NCBI GenBank assembly: GCA_023425615.1
Contig: JAFACJ010000772.1
Location: 1 to 6,881, forward strand
Source of the DNA: Actinomycetes bacterium
GTDB taxonomy: Bacteria; Actinomycetota; Actinomycetes; Streptosporangiales; Streptosporangiaceae
Length of the DNA stretch: 6,881 nt
Direction of reading: 5' to 3'
In this document: positions 5,526 to 6,881 of the stretch, one piece after another
How positions within the stretch are numbered: the first letter of the stretch is position 1
Layout: every line of letters starts with the position of its first letter
Notes under the pieces: generated by a model
What the model was told of the DNA's origin: nothing
Seen by the model: only the letters and a program-made list of their open reading frames with translations
Database searches by the model: none
Made by a program: the position numbers and the translations under genes

Positions 5526-6365
5526 ATGCCCACAACCAAGGAACGGGCCGACGAGGCGGCGAAGATCCTCGCGGCCCGGCTGAGGCAGCTCCTCGCCGAG
5601 TCACCCCTCAACACCATCTCGCTCGCCGCCGAGGTCGGCTGGGCCAAGTCCAAGGTCTCCAAGATCCAGACCGGGACGCAGATCCCCACCGAGGCCGACA
5701 TCCGGGTCTGGTGCAACGCCACCGGCAACGCCGAGAGCGTCCCCGACCTCATCGCCGCGGTGCGCAACATCGACGGGCTGTACATCCAGTGGCGCCGGAT
5801 CGAGCAGACCGGGCTGCGGCACGCCCAGGAGTCCTTCAACACCCAGTACGAGGGCACCTCGGAGTTCCGCATCTTCCAGCACAGCCCCATCCCGTCGCTG
5901 CTGCAGACACCCGCCTACGCCAAGGCGCACCTGACGTCCATCATGGAGTTCCGCGAGGTGCCCAACGACGTGGACGCCGCGGCCGAGGAGCGGCTGAAGC
6001 ACCAGCAGCACCTCGCCGACGGCGCCAAGCGCTTCAGCTTCGTCGTCTCCGAGGCCGCGTTGTATGCTCCGATGCTCGATGAGAAAGGCATGCGCGAACA
6101 GCTCGACCGTCTGCTTTACTTCATCGGAGGCCAAGTGAACATCTCACTTGGTGTCCTCTCACTGCGAGCGCGCCGCACGGTGTGGCCCTGGGAGGGCTTC
6201 TGGATCTACGACACCGATGAGGTCCGTCCGGATCTGGTCGCAGGGCAGATCCGCAATCGGCAGCCCACCGACGTCGCGCACTATCTGAAGGCCTTCGAGC
6301 ACCTGGTAGAGGCCGCGGCGTACGGGCGTGCCGCGCAACGGCTCATCGAAGCCGCAAAACCCTGA
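5526..6365 (+). CDS. Helix-turn-helix regulator with DUF5753 domain (Scr1/WhiJ-like)
   Basis: A complete 279-residue cytoplasmic DNA-binding protein. An XRE-type helix-turn-helix lies at about residues 12-67, with the turn and recognition helix in LAAEVGWAKSKVSKIQTG (33-50). The rest is the DUF5753 domain: FRIFQHSPIPSLLQTPAYAKA (114-134, with PSLLQT where PGLLQT is usual), EERLKHQQHL (154-163), FSFVVSEAALY (170-180) and MREQLDRLL (189-197). In Streptomyces such proteins (WhiJ, Scr1) are multi-copy regulators that usually work with a small DUF397 protein and often an anti-sigma-like ATPase; the ATPase follows here. A likely promoter places transcription start at the ATG, so the mRNA may be leaderless. 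Codon use is split: 4 of the first 178 codons end in A/T, but about 26 of the last 101 do, with the change near position 6060. DNA target and ligand are unknown. Confidence 0.92.
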   Translation: MPTTKERADEAAKILAARLRQLLAESPLNTISLAAEVGWAKSKVSKIQTGTQIPTEADIRVWCNATGNAESVPDLIAAVRNIDGLYIQWRRIEQTGLRHAQESFNTQYEGTSEFRIFQHSPIPSLLQTPAYAKAHLTSIMEFREVPNDVDAAAEERLKHQQHLADGAKRFSFVVSEAALYAPMLDEKGMREQLDRLLYFIGGQVNISLGVLSLRARRTVWPWEGFWIYDTDEVRPDLVAGQIRNRQPTDVAHYLKAFEHLVEAAAYGRAAQRLIEAAKP

Positions 6366-6640
6366 AGAAACTCCGAGAAACAACCTGGACTCCGCGCCTT
6401 CCGGATCCCTAGTTTTAGGCACGTCCGTCGGAAGCACGCCTGACTGGAGCGATCCGTGAACAGACCGACCGCGGTCGACGGCCAGGCGGGTCCGTCCGCG
6501 TCTCCCGGGTGGACTGCGGAACGGACGCTGCCGGCGGACCTTCGGGCCGGGACGGCGGCCCGCTCCTGGCTGCGCGGCATCTTCGATCCCGTCTGCCTGG
6601 TGCGCGATGAGTTCCTGCTCGTCGTCTCCGAACTCCTCGG
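6060..6640. other. Tract with relaxed codon bias, possible recombination segment
   Basis: By hand count, third-position GC falls from about 98% (codons 1-178 of the HTH-DUF5753 gene) to about 74% (codons 179-279). It is about 85% in the first 60 codons of the next gene and about 96% afterwards. The tract spans the 3' third of the regulator, the intergenic gap and the start of the ATPase gene. The left boundary is abrupt; the right one is gradual. Replacement by a diverged copy is one explanation. Confidence 0.45.
6386..6415 (+). promoter_or_regulatory. Putative promoter of the HATPase gene
   Basis: TGGACT (6386-6391) and TAGTTT (6410-6415) are 18 bp apart. The -10 follows the TAGNNT pattern, and transcription would begin near 6422, about 34 nt before the GTG at 6456. 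CCTA-GTTT-TAGG (6408-6419) is a small inverted repeat over the -10 box. The HATPase gene may therefore be expressed on its own as well as by read-through from the regulator. Confidence 0.35.
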
Positions 6641-6881
6641 CAACTGCGCCGAGCACGGCGGCGACGGGCGGGTCTCCCTCAGCGTCGTCCACGGTGACGG
6701 GCGCGTGTGGGGACGGCTGGTCCACCACACCCCGCCCGTCGGCAAGCCGGTGCTGCGCGGCGACGTGACCGCGCAGACCGAACTGCTGCTGGCCACGGCC
6801 GGGCCCGTGGTCCCGGTCGAGGAGCTCGCCGAGAGCGGGCGCGGCCTCTTCGTCGTCCAGATGCTCTGCGCGGAGTACGAG
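6456..6881 (+). CDS. ATP-binding (HATPase) anti-sigma-factor-like protein, 3' end beyond right edge
   Basis: The first 142 residues of a stand-alone GHKL ATPase-fold protein resembling RsbW/SpoIIAB-type kinases, a very common actinobacterial family. GTG 6456 is preceded by GGAG (6446-6449) with six bases of spacing. The first ~20 residues are low-complexity. The N box is VVSELLGNCAEHGG (56-69, N63), and the G2-like motif is ESGRGLFVVQML (126-137). Between them, where relatives have an Asp in the G1 motif, this protein has LVHHTPPVGKP (88-98) with His-His and no Asp, so ATP binding may be altered or lost. The gene follows an HTH-DUF5753 regulator by 90 bp, an arrangement seen in WhiJ/AbaA-like modules, where such proteins are thought to act by binding partner proteins. 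Target sigma factor or partner is unknown. Few residues of the domain should be missing to the right. Confidence 0.85.
   Translation, partial: MNRPTAVDGQAGPSASPGWTAERTLPADLRAGTAARSWLRGIFDPVCLVRDEFLLVVSELLGNCAEHGGDGRVSLSVVHGDGRVWGRLVHHTPPVGKPVLRGDVTAQTELLLATAGPVVPVEELAESGRGLFVVQMLCAEYE

Overview
The window looks like chromosomal DNA of a high-GC actinomycete (Streptomyces/Actinomadura/Streptosporangiales type; I cannot fix the genus). The grounds are strong G/C bias at third codon positions, GTG starts, and gene families typical of these bacteria: a NIT-domain histidine kinase, an HTH-DUF5753 (Scr1/WhiJ-like) regulator and a stand-alone HATPase. I recognise no phage, transposon, CRISPR, rRNA or tRNA.

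Layout. The left part is on the minus strand. It holds the first ~607 residues of a large nitrate/nitrite-sensor (NIT) histidine kinase that runs off the left edge (start GTG at 1823), a ~390 bp gene-free stretch containing an AT-rich island, and a complete RNase HI gene (2212-2652). From 2745 everything reads on the plus strand: an EI24/CysZ-like membrane protein, a PAPS-type sulfotransferase, a PLP-dependent serine/threonine dehydratase, an HTH-DUF5753 regulator, and the first 142 residues of an anti-sigma-factor-like HATPase protein that leaves at the right edge. Gaps between the plus-strand genes are about 60-90 bp, and several carry their own promoter-like or palindromic sequences, so they are more likely a series of short transcription units than one operon.

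How the genes may relate. The kinase would have its conservon partners (roadblock protein, DUF742 protein, small GTPase), if any, beyond the left edge. rnhA and the EI24 gene are divergent across a 92 bp region with two perfect inverted repeats next to promoter-like hexamers. The HTH-DUF5753 gene and the HATPase gene form the pair known from the WhiJ/AbaA/Scr1-like regulatory modules of streptomycetes; the third usual member, a small DUF397 protein, is not inside the window. The sulfotransferase and the dehydratase have no evident pathway partners here.

Most notable observations. (1) Third-position GC of the HTH-DUF5753 gene drops abruptly near position 6060, from about 98% to about 74%, which suggests a recombinant (mosaic) gene. 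(2) The HATPase protein lacks the expected Asp of the G1 nucleotide-binding motif. (3) A six-codon micro-ORF with a good ribosome binding site overlaps the sulfotransferase start. (4) Structured, promoter-like intergenic regions lie at 2688-2728 and 3512-3547. I found no clear evidence of an entirely new system; the HTH/HATPase pair is the closest candidate for unusual regulatory biology.
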